Shown here: positions 53,326 to 61,406 of the stretch, piece by piece
How positions within the stretch are numbered: position 1 is the first letter of the stretch
Layout of the letters: each line of letters begins with the position of its first letter
Assembly (NCBI RefSeq): GCF_024643285.1
Contig: NZ_JAMSLW010000003.1
Location: 1 to 64,000, forward strand
Reading direction: 5' to 3'
Origin: Parapedobacter lycopersici
Lineage (GTDB): Bacteria; Bacteroidota; Bacteroidia; Sphingobacteriales; Sphingobacteriaceae
DNA: 64,000 nucleotides
Notes under the pieces: model-generated
Told to the model about the DNA's origin: nothing
The model's database searches: none
What the model saw: the letters and a program-made list of their open reading frames with translations, nothing else
Position numbers and translations under genes: made by a program

Positions 53326-53436
53326 TGTTTTACTATAATATTGGCACTGAAAAAGATTCCAAACGATGTCTTTGGTAACACGTTTCCAGTGTTTGTAATG
53401 CCACCCGGAAGTGCCAATGTAGATGTTACCTGCCAT
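53323..53436 (-). pseudogene. Truncated DUF72 gene remnant
   Basis: A 37-codon frame whose first 17 residues (MAGNIYIGTSGWHYKHW) match the highly characteristic N-terminus of DUF72/YecE-like TIM-barrel proteins, which are normally about 240-300 residues. Homology stops abruptly after HWK, and the rest of the gene is absent; the amidohydrolase operon terminator follows at once. This looks like the stub left by a deletion or a past recombination event at this boundary. A long upstream extension of the same frame (to 53550) is not credible. Confidence 0.6.
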
Positions 53437-53461
53437 GACATGTGGATAGCATAGCGGATGC

Positions 53462-53704
53462 TCATTGTAGATGATGTTCAAGTGCTTCGCCGATTGCCAG
53501 CACAGAATGCTTATCCAATGTACCCCAAACCTGAATCCAGTCGCCATCACTGGACTGACGGAGCTGGGTTATCGGTTTTCCATCCAACAGGCAATTGTAG
53601 ATGGAGACGCCATCAGTGGTCTGAACAGGTTCAATCAATAACTGCTCTCCTGATAGTGTGCCTTTTTGAAGGGTTACTGTAAAATAATCAGCGGACTTTT
53701 CCAT
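53462..53704 (-). CDS. Small hypothetical protein
   Basis: An 80-residue soluble protein without signal or membrane segment (MEKSADYFTVTLQKGTL at the start, DWIQVWGTLDKHSVLAIGEALE at the end). Alternating hydrophobic positions suggest a small mixed alpha/beta fold. It precedes the DUF72 stub by 25 bases and follows the NarL-like regulator by 32 bases, all on the minus strand. I do not recognise the family. Confidence 0.6.
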   Translation of the reverse strand: MEKSADYFTVTLQKGTLSGEQLLIEPVQTTDGVSIYNCLLDGKPITQLRQSSDGDWIQVWGTLDKHSVLAIGEALEHHLQ

Positions 53705-53736
53705 GATAATGCAATGGGTTTATAACCATTATCCGG

Positions 53737-54384
53737 TCAATTAAGTACGCCTTGCTGCAAGGCAATACGGATGACAGCGGATATATCCGAAGCACCTGTT
53801 TTTTCGAGTAGGTTTTCACGGTATTTTACAATGGTTCGCTTATTCGTAAAAAGCTGATAAGCAATTTCCTGATTGGAATACCCTTCTATGATCAGTTTAA
53901 GAATCTGTTCTTCACGAGGGGAAAACTCCACAGCCTGATCCTGCTTCCCAAAATCAGTTTCCGCAATACGTTCCAGTACTTTTAAATATAATCGAGTGCA
54001 GATATATGTATTTCCTGCCAGAACATGTTTGATCGCAAAAACCAATTCATCCTTGTTGACCTCGTTGAGGATATATCCATCGGCTCCGGATTTCATTAGC
54101 AATAAAATATCCTTATCCTCACCGATTTCAGATAATACCAATACTTTCAGTTGCGGATACGCCGTCTTCCACTTGCGGATATCCGTGCTATTCCGGTCGA
54201 GAAAAAGATTATCAATGATCAGTAAGTCAATGCCAGCCAAATCACTCAGTGTGGGCTCAATTTCCTCCTTGCTGGATAAGGTCATCTCAAAGGTAAAACC
54301 CTGTTCCTGGCTCAACAGTGTGATGATGCCATCCCGTGCAATCGTTTGTGGTGCTGCCCAAATAATTTTTCCTGAGTTTTCCAT
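53737..54384 (-). CDS. NarL/LuxR-family response regulator with degenerate receiver
   Basis: A 215-residue regulator. A receiver-like domain (about 5-122) keeps the acceptor-position D58 (LLIIDNLFLD) and S85, but the acidic pair is replaced (WAAPQTIARDG, Ala11-Pro12 where DD is usual) and the conserved Lys near 105 is Asn107 (GYILNEV). The output is a LuxR-type helix-turn-helix (about 148-212, FSPREEQILKLIIEGYSNQEIAYQLF). It probably works without normal phosphorylation or by ligand binding. No kinase gene is adjacent. Confidence 0.88.
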   Translation of the reverse strand: MENSGKIIWAAPQTIARDGIITLLSQEQGFTFEMTLSSKEEIEPTLSDLAGIDLLIIDNLFLDRNSTDIRKWKTAYPQLKVLVLSEIGEDKDILLLMKSGADGYILNEVNKDELVFAIKHVLAGNTYICTRLYLKVLERIAETDFGKQDQAVEFSPREEQILKLIIEGYSNQEIAYQLFTNKRTIVKYRENLLEKTGASDISAVIRIALQQGVLN

Positions 54385-54585
54385 AATATTCGGTTAAATC
54401 TTTACTTCACTTCTTGCGTATGTATACATTTCAGCGTAAGTAAAAGTTTTGTTTTTTTGAAAATATTCCCGTTTGACTACAGGAAGTATGCCTTTTAGGA
54501 CACTTATACCAGGTTAGGAGTATACAGGATGTTAATCACATGATCCGTGTAATGATACTTTTCTGTCAGAAAGAAGCATATGAAG

Positions 54586-54954
54586 CTAGGTTGACGCCCG
54601 ATTGCGGATGAGGAAAATAGTCAATAGCAGCATAAAAATGCCTTGAATGACCGCGTCAATTAAGTAAATATTCCGGATCGTTCCGTTGGCTACGCATACA
54701 ACATCCATAACAAAGAAACTCAATGACACTGCATAGGCTAAAAACACAGGCAGGTTTTTACGCCGTAATGCCGCTTGCAAGAAAGTAAGTCCTATCGCAA
54801 TAGACAGTAAGCCGACCATTTGAACAAGCCAGATGTCCTGCTTTGGCCCAGTAGCCGATATAAAGCTGGCCATATTAACCACAGGCCAGACACCAGCGAC
54901 GACGAAATAGCATCCCTGGACGATAAAGACACTATATATGAAGTTCTTGCCCAA
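54586..54954 (-). CDS. Small four-helix membrane protein, function unknown
   Basis: A 122-residue integral membrane protein with four hydrophobic stretches (IYSVFIVQGCYFVVAGVW; VQMVGLLSIAIGLTFLQAAL; VFLAYAVSLSFFVMDVV; VIQGIFMLLLTIFLI). It has short charged loops and a basic C-terminus. It lies 14 bases downstream of the small gene at 54969 on the same strand and probably shares its transcript. No family recognised. Confidence 0.65.
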   Translation of the reverse strand: MGKNFIYSVFIVQGCYFVVAGVWPVVNMASFISATGPKQDIWLVQMVGLLSIAIGLTFLQAALRRKNLPVFLAYAVSLSFFVMDVVCVANGTIRNIYLIDAVIQGIFMLLLTIFLIRNRAST

Positions 54955-54968
54955 CTTTTTTTCTGAAA

Positions 54969-55220
54969 TTAGCTATGCAACTGATCGTGCCCTGTCGTTT
55001 TAACAATCTTATTGTATGTTCCAAGAATCAAAAATGGAGCCGCCCATTGGCCGACAAACAGCGCCTTGTGGTAATGGCCGGTGCATTTCAATAAAAGCGA
55101 GACGGCCATCGCGCTCAGGGCTGCGCATAAAAATAATTTGGAAGGGAGTTTCGAAGTCTGTTCTTCGATTGCTTTTGTTGCTTCACCTTCTGTATGTGGT
55201 GCATTTTCATTGAGTACCAT
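54969..55220 (-). CDS. Small membrane protein, function unknown
   Basis: An 83-residue protein with an acidic N-terminal tail (MVLNENAPHTEGEATKAIEE) and two hydrophobic segments (LFLCAALSAMAVSLLL; AAPFLILGTYNKIV) around KCTGHYHKALFVGQW. Start at ATG 55220; an ATG at 55271 adds 17 residues that are not conserved-looking. It is followed by the four-helix membrane protein gene. Family not recognised, though similar small proteins are frequent in Bacteroidota. Confidence 0.6.
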   Translation of the reverse strand: MVLNENAPHTEGEATKAIEEQTSKLPSKLFLCAALSAMAVSLLLKCTGHYHKALFVGQWAAPFLILGTYNKIVKTTGHDQLHS

Positions 55221-55482
55221 GATTATTCTCCTTATTTTAATAATACAATTAACACACGAAAAAGTACACACACAATGCCACGTTCTGAATTGATCTGAAA
55301 ACGGGATTCAAGCTGAAATGGGTTCCACCTCTGCTCCCGGTAATAAACAATGTTTTTTGAAATGACGACAGCGAATGCAGTATTTAGTACAGTATTGCAA
55401 ACCAAGCTTGCCCAGATCGCTCACTAGGGGCATTTATAAAAAAGGCGCAATATATGAGGTGCCTTTATCAAACAATGAAGTT

Positions 55483-56088
55483 ATGAAGATTCGTAAAAGA
55501 GATCCGATTGTTCCGCCCGGACAGCGGAATACCGATGAAACACGCGAGCCTACCGGCGAAGACTTAAAGTACAATGAGGCAAGTGATAGCTTTGAGCTGG
55601 ACGTCGAACCTCAGGAAGGCGACGATTACCAACACGATGATCCTTATCAAACAGCGGCTCCACATGGTGAAGACGATAACTCCTCCTGGGATGAAGCTAA
55701 TCCCGAAGCCAATGAGGAGTACCGGGACAAACCATCGGATGTGGATGGCCAGTTAGATGGGCTGGACATTGTCGACGACCGGGCACTTCGGTTGGACGAG
55801 ACAGATGAGCTACTGGCTCGGACACCCGAGGACCGGCGAGGTGACCTGGATGAAGAGGGGTACCCATTGCGTGACGACGCGGGCGGTCCCGGGAACCCGA
55901 TTACTGGTCCAATAGACCAGCCGGGGAAACAAGACCCTGATCCGGAAGTTCCTCCCTTTGAAGATCCAAGGAGAGACGATAACGAAGCCGAAGATATTCC
56001 ACCACCAGATGAGCTGGATGAAGATCCGTTTGATGCGCCTGAAAGAGAGGAAGACCTGTTTACCAAAGACAATACAAAACGGAAGTGA
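55483..56088 (+). CDS. Highly acidic, probably disordered protein
   Basis: A 201-residue protein after a basic start (MKIRKRDPIVPPGQRN). The remainder is dominated by Asp, Glu, Pro and Gly (for example DEEGYPLRDDAGGPGNP and DELDEDPFDAPEREED) with no hydrophobic core, so it is probably intrinsically disordered. There is no signal peptide. A longer frame from ATG 55375 is possible. Function unknown; it neighbours stress-type genes, and an ion- or water-binding protective role would only be a guess. Confidence 0.6.
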   Translation: MKIRKRDPIVPPGQRNTDETREPTGEDLKYNEASDSFELDVEPQEGDDYQHDDPYQTAAPHGEDDNSSWDEANPEANEEYRDKPSDVDGQLDGLDIVDDRALRLDETDELLARTPEDRRGDLDEEGYPLRDDAGGPGNPITGPIDQPGKQDPDPEVPPFEDPRRDDNEAEDIPPPDELDEDPFDAPEREEDLFTKDNTKRK

Positions 56089-56232
56089 AATAAATTTATC
56101 CCTTCACCGCAATATGGAAACACGCGGAACAAAGTAAAAGCTTGGCAAGGTCCGACGAAAAACAAAATAATCGGTTGATTGTCTACTTGTTGAGTTTCGA
56201 CATAGCTAGTCTTATTATCAAATATCAGTTCG

Positions 56233-56847
56233 ATGAAAACATTAACACAACTTTCCCTGGGGATTTTTTTGACATGCAGCATGCTGGCTTGCAATAACAA
56301 TAACGGACGGACAGCGGATGACAGCGTAGAACAGGCCCAGGATGTGAATGATACCACTGCGACCGTAAAAATGGAAGATTCGGAGTTTGCGGTGAAGGCG
56401 GCCGATGCCAGTCTGGCAGAGGTCCAGCTGGGCAAATTAGCACTGGAACGTACAACGGATCAACGGATAAAGGATTATGCGCAGTTGATGATTGATGACC
56501 ACAATAAGGCAAATGATGAATTAATGACCATTGCGGCGAACAAAAATATCACATTGCCCCCCGTTCCCAGCGAAGACCATGCGGCAAATATGCGTGATTT
56601 ACAACAAAAATCAGGAACTGATTTTGACCAGGCTTATCTCGACCGGATGGTCCGGGACCATAACAATGCCGTATCCCTGTTTGAAGATGCCTCAAAAGGA
56701 ACAGCGGATCCAGACCTCAAAAATTTTGCTGCAAAAGCCCTTCCCACGCTTCAAATGCACCACGAGAAGGCAAAAGAATTGCGGGATTCCCTGGATACCG
56801 GGGAAAATGTACCCGCCTTAACGCCCGATACAAAGATTGTACCCTAA
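56233..56847 (+). CDS. DUF4142-family lipoprotein (ferritin-like helical bundle)
   Basis: A 204-residue lipoprotein with lipobox MLAC (Cys20) followed by an Asn-rich spacer. The DUF4142 domain (about 48-185) shows FAVKAADASLAEVQLGKLAL, YAQLMIDDHNKANDELM and FDQAYLDRMVRDHNNAVSLFE, a four-helix arrangement with His/Glu/Asp at helix-facing positions. Such proteins are typical of Bacteroidota and proteobacterial stress or envelope genes; biochemical function is not established. It converges on the glycosyltransferase gene at 56855. Confidence 0.87.
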   Translation: MKTLTQLSLGIFLTCSMLACNNNNGRTADDSVEQAQDVNDTTATVKMEDSEFAVKAADASLAEVQLGKLALERTTDQRIKDYAQLMIDDHNKANDELMTIAANKNITLPPVPSEDHAANMRDLQQKSGTDFDQAYLDRMVRDHNNAVSLFEDASKGTADPDLKNFAAKALPTLQMHHEKAKELRDSLDTGENVPALTPDTKIVP

Positions 56848-56851
56848 AGCT

Positions 56852-56902
56852 GGTTTACGGGTTAACAAAAAGTACTAGACTGCTTTTGTTAACCCGTAAA
56901 CC
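56852..56902. terminator. Long hairpin overlapping the 3' end of the glycosyltransferase gene
   Basis: A 19-base perfect stem (ggtttacgggttaacaaaa and its complement) with a 13-base loop lies between convergent genes. The end of the glycosyltransferase reading frame runs through the whole right arm and most of the left arm, so the terminator also encodes its last residues. Confidence 0.8.
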
Positions 56903-59224
56903 GGACTCCCTTTCGCACTCTGTTGAACGTAAATGTGAACTAAACTCCCTGTTGTCTAATTTAACCACGGCATCGGCGAATACCGACCCTTCTGCTTCCT
57001 GAACCTGAAGGACATTTGCCACGGTCGCGTGAGCCATGAGGTAAGCGAGCGTGCTCTCGGCACCCTGGTTGAGGTTAGGTCCTGCTGTTGACAACCCATC
57101 ATAACAACCTCCCGTTTCGGGATCATATAAGGGCGCGCCGACTGAATTGGTTCCCAAAAACCAGTTAAATGCTGTAATCATGTCATTGCGATAGGTGATT
57201 TGCCGCGTTGTCTGATACGCTTTCGCAAATAGTAGTACGGTCGCAGCCGCATCTATTGCCTGTTGGTCATATGCCGGCAAATGGCCGCCTTTGTTATACC
57301 ATCCCTGATTGCCAACAGGAGTTAGGTAGCCGTTAGCCATCGTTGTGTCACGGAGGAAACCCATTGCATCGAGTGCAATGGATTCGAATTCATCGTCGGG
57401 GACGATTTCATACGCATACAACAGGGCTAAGGGAATGATCCCGTTATCATACGTGAGTTTTTCCTCAAACCAGCGCCAGTCTTCACTTGATGTGCTATGA
57501 TATGCGGATTTTAACAGATCACCCAGCCTGCGGACTTCATCAACCATGCGCAGATCATCCGGATGAACAAATGTATAATAGGAAATGCCAATCAATGTGT
57601 TGGCTATGCCCCGTAAATGTGTGAGCTTGTGGAAATGTGGCACAGCGTTGGAAAATAATTCATAGGCCAACGCCTTGAAGGCTGGATTTGCCCCCGTGCA
57701 GGATAATAACTGACCTAATGCCCATATTGTTCTGCCAAATGCGTCCTCGGATCCGGCAGCATCCAGGTATTGCCGGCTGTAACTAAGAAAATTATGGAAA
57801 TTGCCGTCCGGAAGTTGCATGTATTGGATGTAAGCAAGATAGATAGCCATCAGATGGTCAGCTTCCCGTTTTTCGATCCCTTTTATGGCATTGAGCACAG
57901 TCATCAGGGCACGGGCATTATCATCCAGGCAATACCCTTCCTTCCGATTGGGAATTCCATAGCGGCAATGCTGAAAAATGCCGGTATCGTCCGTCAAGCG
58001 GACCAAGTGCGCCGTGTTAAACTTCGGAAAACCCAGGGCGTGGGCAATGATGTCCTGTTTTTGGGGCTGGGGTGCTGATTTTACGCGGCAGGCCCGAAAC
58101 AGTTCGGCATACGCGCCGCCGACTACCGGCCAGCGCAACGATAGGCCATAGTGATGGGCATTGGCCTGGAGTGCGTGCCTGGCTTGGGGCCGGGTAAGCA
58201 ATTCGTCAATAATTTGATGAAGCTGTTTGTCATTGTTGAATTCGAAAAACCGGCCGCGTCCACCATCCAGCAGCTCCTGTGCATGCCAATAGGGTGTGGA
58301 GATTACGGCCGCCCCCGCGCCAACGGCATAGGATAATGTGCCGCTGGTAATCTGTTCTTTATGAAGATATGGAGTGATATACAGATCGCATGCAGTAAGG
58401 TAGTCGTGCAGCTCCTTTTCCGATACAAAATCGGAAATAAACCGGACGTGCTGATCTACCCCCAGTTGCTGGGCCAGCTGCCTTAAACCCGTTAAGTATG
58501 TTAACCCATGCTGCCGTTCAATATGCGGGTGTGTCTTACCAAGAATCAAGTAAATCAGGTTGGGGTGAAGTCGGCATAAGTCCGGTAGTGCGCGGATTAC
58601 CGTTTCCAATCCCTTGTTTGGACTGATCAAACCAAACGTTAGCAGCATACATTTTCCCTGTAACCGGAATTTTTTTCTTAGCTGTGTCCGGTTAGGCTGG
58701 GGAAAGTCAGGCACCCCGTGGGGAATTACCTGCAGCTTGGATGGCGCAATCGCATATACCTCCTTGAGCAACTGCACCGCTTTTTTACTCATCACGATGA
58801 CGCGTGTGGCCTGTTGTGCAAGCATCTTGACAATCAGGTGCTTGGTGGCGTCCGGAGATTCCAGCACCGTATGAAAAATAACCACGAAAGGTATTTTTAA
58901 TGATCGGGTAAACGCAAGCAAATACATGCCGCTTTCCCCGCCATAAATACCAAATTCATGCTGTATACAACATAAATCAGCCCCGCTTTGGTTGATGAAT
59001 TCCGCGGCGTCCTCATAATCAGTACTGTTTTCCTGCCGGATTACATAACGAACATCATCGGAATAATGATACTGAGCGCGATCGTCGGAATCGTTTAGCG
59101 CTACCACAAAACTTCCGTAATGTTCAAACGGTATGTGAAAGTTAACCGCTTTGATTAGGTTGTCATTAAATGTTGCCAGGCCACACTTGCGGGGTTGATA
59201 AGAAGATAAATACGCTATTTTCAT
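56855..59224 (-). CDS. GT4-type glycosyltransferase fused to an alpha/alpha-toroid domain
   Basis: A 789-residue cytoplasmic protein. The N-terminal half (about 1-385) is a GT-B retaining glycosyltransferase of family 4: CGLATFNDNLIKAV near the start, FGLISPNKGLETVIRALP and PYLHKEQITSGTLSYAVGAG with the donor-binding loop. The C-terminal half (about 400-765) is all-helical (IPNRKEGYCLDDNARALM; NKGGHLPAYDQQAIDAAATV), resembling the (alpha/alpha)6 toroids of glycoside epimerases or hydrolases. Acceptor and sugar are unknown; proteins of this two-part plan are often encoded near mannoside phosphorylases, not seen here. The tail after about residue 770 is encoded by the terminator hairpin and is probably unimportant. 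Confidence 0.83.
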   Translation of the reverse strand: MKIAYLSSYQPRKCGLATFNDNLIKAVNFHIPFEHYGSFVVALNDSDDRAQYHYSDDVRYVIRQENSTDYEDAAEFINQSGADLCCIQHEFGIYGGESGMYLLAFTRSLKIPFVVIFHTVLESPDATKHLIVKMLAQQATRVIVMSKKAVQLLKEVYAIAPSKLQVIPHGVPDFPQPNRTQLRKKFRLQGKCMLLTFGLISPNKGLETVIRALPDLCRLHPNLIYLILGKTHPHIERQHGLTYLTGLRQLAQQLGVDQHVRFISDFVSEKELHDYLTACDLYITPYLHKEQITSGTLSYAVGAGAAVISTPYWHAQELLDGGRGRFFEFNNDKQLHQIIDELLTRPQARHALQANAHHYGLSLRWPVVGGAYAELFRACRVKSAPQPQKQDIIAHALGFPKFNTAHLVRLTDDTGIFQHCRYGIPNRKEGYCLDDNARALMTVLNAIKGIEKREADHLMAIYLAYIQYMQLPDGNFHNFLSYSRQYLDAAGSEDAFGRTIWALGQLLSCTGANPAFKALAYELFSNAVPHFHKLTHLRGIANTLIGISYYTFVHPDDLRMVDEVRRLGDLLKSAYHSTSSEDWRWFEEKLTYDNGIIPLALLYAYEIVPDDEFESIALDAMGFLRDTTMANGYLTPVGNQGWYNKGGHLPAYDQQAIDAAATVLLFAKAYQTTRQITYRNDMITAFNWFLGTNSVGAPLYDPETGGCYDGLSTAGPNLNQGAESTLAYLMAHATVANVLQVQEAEGSVFADAVVKLDNREFSSHLRSTECERESGLRVNKSSLVLFVNP

Positions 59225-59334
59225 GAATGTAATTTGACTTGCGGCGGCACATCACCGCTCCGATATTTCCCTAACAGCCAGGAATTGATTATTGTTTTAC
59301 CATGCCGGAAAGAGATGGTTGGATGCAAGCCAAT

Positions 59335-59366
59335 AAAAAAAGCCCGTGCATATGCACGGGCTTTTT
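59335..59366. terminator. Strong bidirectional terminator
   Basis: A near-perfect hairpin (aaaaagcccgtgcatatgca followed by cgggcttttt) with an A-run on one side and a T-run on the other. It ends the small lipoprotein transcript (minus strand) 23 bases after its stop. Confidence 0.9.
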
Positions 59367-59388
59367 CATACTTTTTAATCCGGTCGGA

Positions 59389-59601
59389 TTAGTTCAATGA
59401 GTCAGCAGACAATGAGTCAAGTGAATCAATGGCAGCTCCACCGATAGAATCGATAGAATCTGTAGCAGCGCCAACTTGTGACTCGATTTCGTTAGTCAAT
59501 GAATCAGCAGTTTCTGCATTCTCAGAAGCTGTGTTGTTACAAGCTGCAACAGCTAAAGCTAAAGCCAAACCTAAAAAACCGAATTTGAATGTGTTTTTCA
59601 T
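59389..59601 (-). CDS. Small Ser/Asp-rich lipoprotein
   Basis: A 70-residue lipoprotein: signal MKNTFKFGFLGLALALAVAAC with the lipobox VAAC (Cys21), followed by a mature part built of short SIDSIGG/IDSLDSLS repeats rich in Ser, Asp and Ala. It has its own strong terminator. Similar in plan to the lipoprotein at 38678. It is probably abundant in the envelope; function unknown. Confidence 0.75.
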   Translation of the reverse strand: MKNTFKFGFLGLALALAVAACNNTASENAETADSLTNEIESQVGAATDSIDSIGGAAIDSLDSLSADSLN

Positions 59602-59722
59602 CGTTAATTTCCTTTTTGTTTAAAACAAATTTGTTTAATTAACCTTTAATACGCTGATAAAAGAAAGGTAACCCAAAAAAATGAAAAGACAGTTAAAAAT
59701 ACCATGCAGCCCGATGTCCACC

Positions 59723-59753
59723 TTTGCTGGATAGAAAAGAATCCCGTATCTTG
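59723..59753 (+). promoter_or_regulatory. Possible promoter of the carboxyltransferase operon
   Basis: TTTG at 59723-59726 and TATCTTGT starting at 59747 are 20 bases apart, close to the Bacteroidota consensus with one or two mismatches in the -7 box. Transcription would start at or just before the ATG at 59759, implying a leaderless or nearly leaderless mRNA. Confidence 0.3.
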
Positions 59754-59758
59754 TGATC

Positions 59759-61390
59759 ATGATGAGCCTTGAATTCAATCAGAATGAGGATCGGAATAAG
59801 CTGGCCGTTTCCCGACTGAAAAACCGGTTGAGAAAGGTGTACGCCGGAGGTGGGGAAAAGGCGGCGGAAAAACAGCAGGCTAAAGGGAAAATGCTGGCCC
59901 GCGAACGCATTCAGTACCTGCTGGACGATGATCGCCCCTGGCTGGAGATCGGTGCCCTGGCGGCGCTGGATATGTATGAGGAGGCAGGTGGCTGTCCCTC
60001 CGCGGGGGTGATAACCGGAATCGGTTATGTTTCCGGACGCCAATGCGTCGTGGTGGCCAACGATGCCACTGTCAAAGCCGGTGCGTGGTTTCCCATGACT
60101 GCCAAAAAAAACCTGCGGGCCCAGGAAATCGCCATGGAAAACAGGCTGCCGATTATTTACCTGGTGGATTCGGCCGGGGTATACCTGCCCATGCAGGATG
60201 AAATTTTTCCCGACAAGGAACATTTTGGCCGCATATTCCGCAATAATGCCCGGATGAGCAGCGAAGGAATTGTGCAGATTGCGGCGATTATGGGAGCCTG
60301 TGTAGCTGGAGGGGCTTATTTGCCCATCATGAGCGATGAAGCAATGATCGTGGAAGGGACCGGCTCGGTATTTCTTGCCGGCTCATATCTGGTCAAATCA
60401 GCGATTGGTGAATCCGTGGATAATGAAACACTTGGCGGTGCCACCATGCACTGCGAAATTTCGGGTGTTACGGACTATAAACACCCGGATGATCGGGCTT
60501 GCCTGAACGCGATCCGTAACCTCATGAGCATGGTCGGAAAGCCCGAAGATGCCGGGTTTGACCGGATAAAGCCTGCGCTTCCGGAACGGAATATGGAAGA
60601 GATTTACGGAATATTACCCGATTCGCGCGAAAGACCGTATGATATGAGCGAGCTTATCCTGCGGTTAACCGATGGCTCGCAATTTGAGGAGTACAAAGCC
60701 CGGTACGGACAAAGCATCATCTGTGGCCTCGGCCGCATAGATGGCTGGGCGGTAGGCATTGTGGCCAATCAGCGCAAAGCCGTCAAAAACGGAAAAGGGG
60801 AACTGCAGCTGGGCGGCGTCATTTATTCAGACGCGGCGGATAAAGCCACCCGGTTTATCCTTAACTGTAATCAAAAAAAGATCCCATTGGTTTTTTTGCA
60901 GGATGTCACCGGATTTATGGTGGGCAGCCGGGCAGAGCAGGGCGGGATCATCAAAGACGGTGCAAAAATGGTGAATGCCGTGGCTAATTCCGTCGTACCC
61001 AAAATCACCATTATTATCGGCAACTCCTACGGTGCGGGTAATTATGCCATGTGTGGAAAGGCGTATGATCCCCGACTGATTTATGCCTGGCCGTCGGCCA
61101 GGATAGCGGTGATGGGGGGTGCTCAGGCTGCCCAGACATTACTGCAGATTCAGACGGCGTCATTACGCGCAACAGGCCGTGAAATCGAACAAAAGGAAGA
61201 AGAAACCCTGCTTAAGGAGATCACCGCGCAGTACGAAAAGCAGACGACACCTTATTACGCGGCAGCGCGACTTTGGATAGACGGTATCATCGATCCCCTT
61301 GATACACGGCAGGTGATTTCAATGGGTATCGCAGCGGCAAATCAGTCGCCCATCCAACGGCCGTTCAACGTAGGTGTAATACAGACATAA
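59759..61390 (+). CDS. Acyl-CoA carboxylase carboxyltransferase (beta) subunit, methylcrotonyl-CoA type
   Basis: A 543-residue biotin-dependent carboxyltransferase. Two crotonase-like halves are visible: the N-half with LDDDRPWLEIGALAA, DSAGVYLPMQDEIFPD and FGRIFRNNARMSSEGIVQIAA; and the C-half with FLQDVTGFMVGSRAEQGGIIKDGAKM, NSYGAGNYAMCGKAYDP and AWPSARIAVMGGAQAAQ. The order and motifs are those of methylcrotonyl-CoA carboxylase beta (leucine breakdown) more than propionyl-CoA carboxylase. Start at ATG 59759 (GTG at 59753 also possible). The biotin carboxylase partner is not adjacent. It is followed after 16 bases by an acyl-CoA dehydrogenase gene. Confidence 0.9.
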   Translation: MMSLEFNQNEDRNKLAVSRLKNRLRKVYAGGGEKAAEKQQAKGKMLARERIQYLLDDDRPWLEIGALAALDMYEEAGGCPSAGVITGIGYVSGRQCVVVANDATVKAGAWFPMTAKKNLRAQEIAMENRLPIIYLVDSAGVYLPMQDEIFPDKEHFGRIFRNNARMSSEGIVQIAAIMGACVAGGAYLPIMSDEAMIVEGTGSVFLAGSYLVKSAIGESVDNETLGGATMHCEISGVTDYKHPDDRACLNAIRNLMSMVGKPEDAGFDRIKPALPERNMEEIYGILPDSRERPYDMSELILRLTDGSQFEEYKARYGQSIICGLGRIDGWAVGIVANQRKAVKNGKGELQLGGVIYSDAADKATRFILNCNQKKIPLVFLQDVTGFMVGSRAEQGGIIKDGAKMVNAVANSVVPKITIIIGNSYGAGNYAMCGKAYDPRLIYAWPSARIAVMGGAQAAQTLLQIQTASLRATGREIEQKEEETLLKEITAQYEKQTTPYYAAARLWIDGIIDPLDTRQVISMGIAAANQSPIQRPFNVGVIQT

Positions 61391-61406
61391 CATAAACTAA
61401 TATATC

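Noticed and set aside
55647-56435. A 262-codon minus-strand frame rich in Ser.
   Set aside because: It is antisense to the Asp/Glu-rich protein and the DUF4142 gene; Ser-rich translation is expected from the complement of GA-rich codons.
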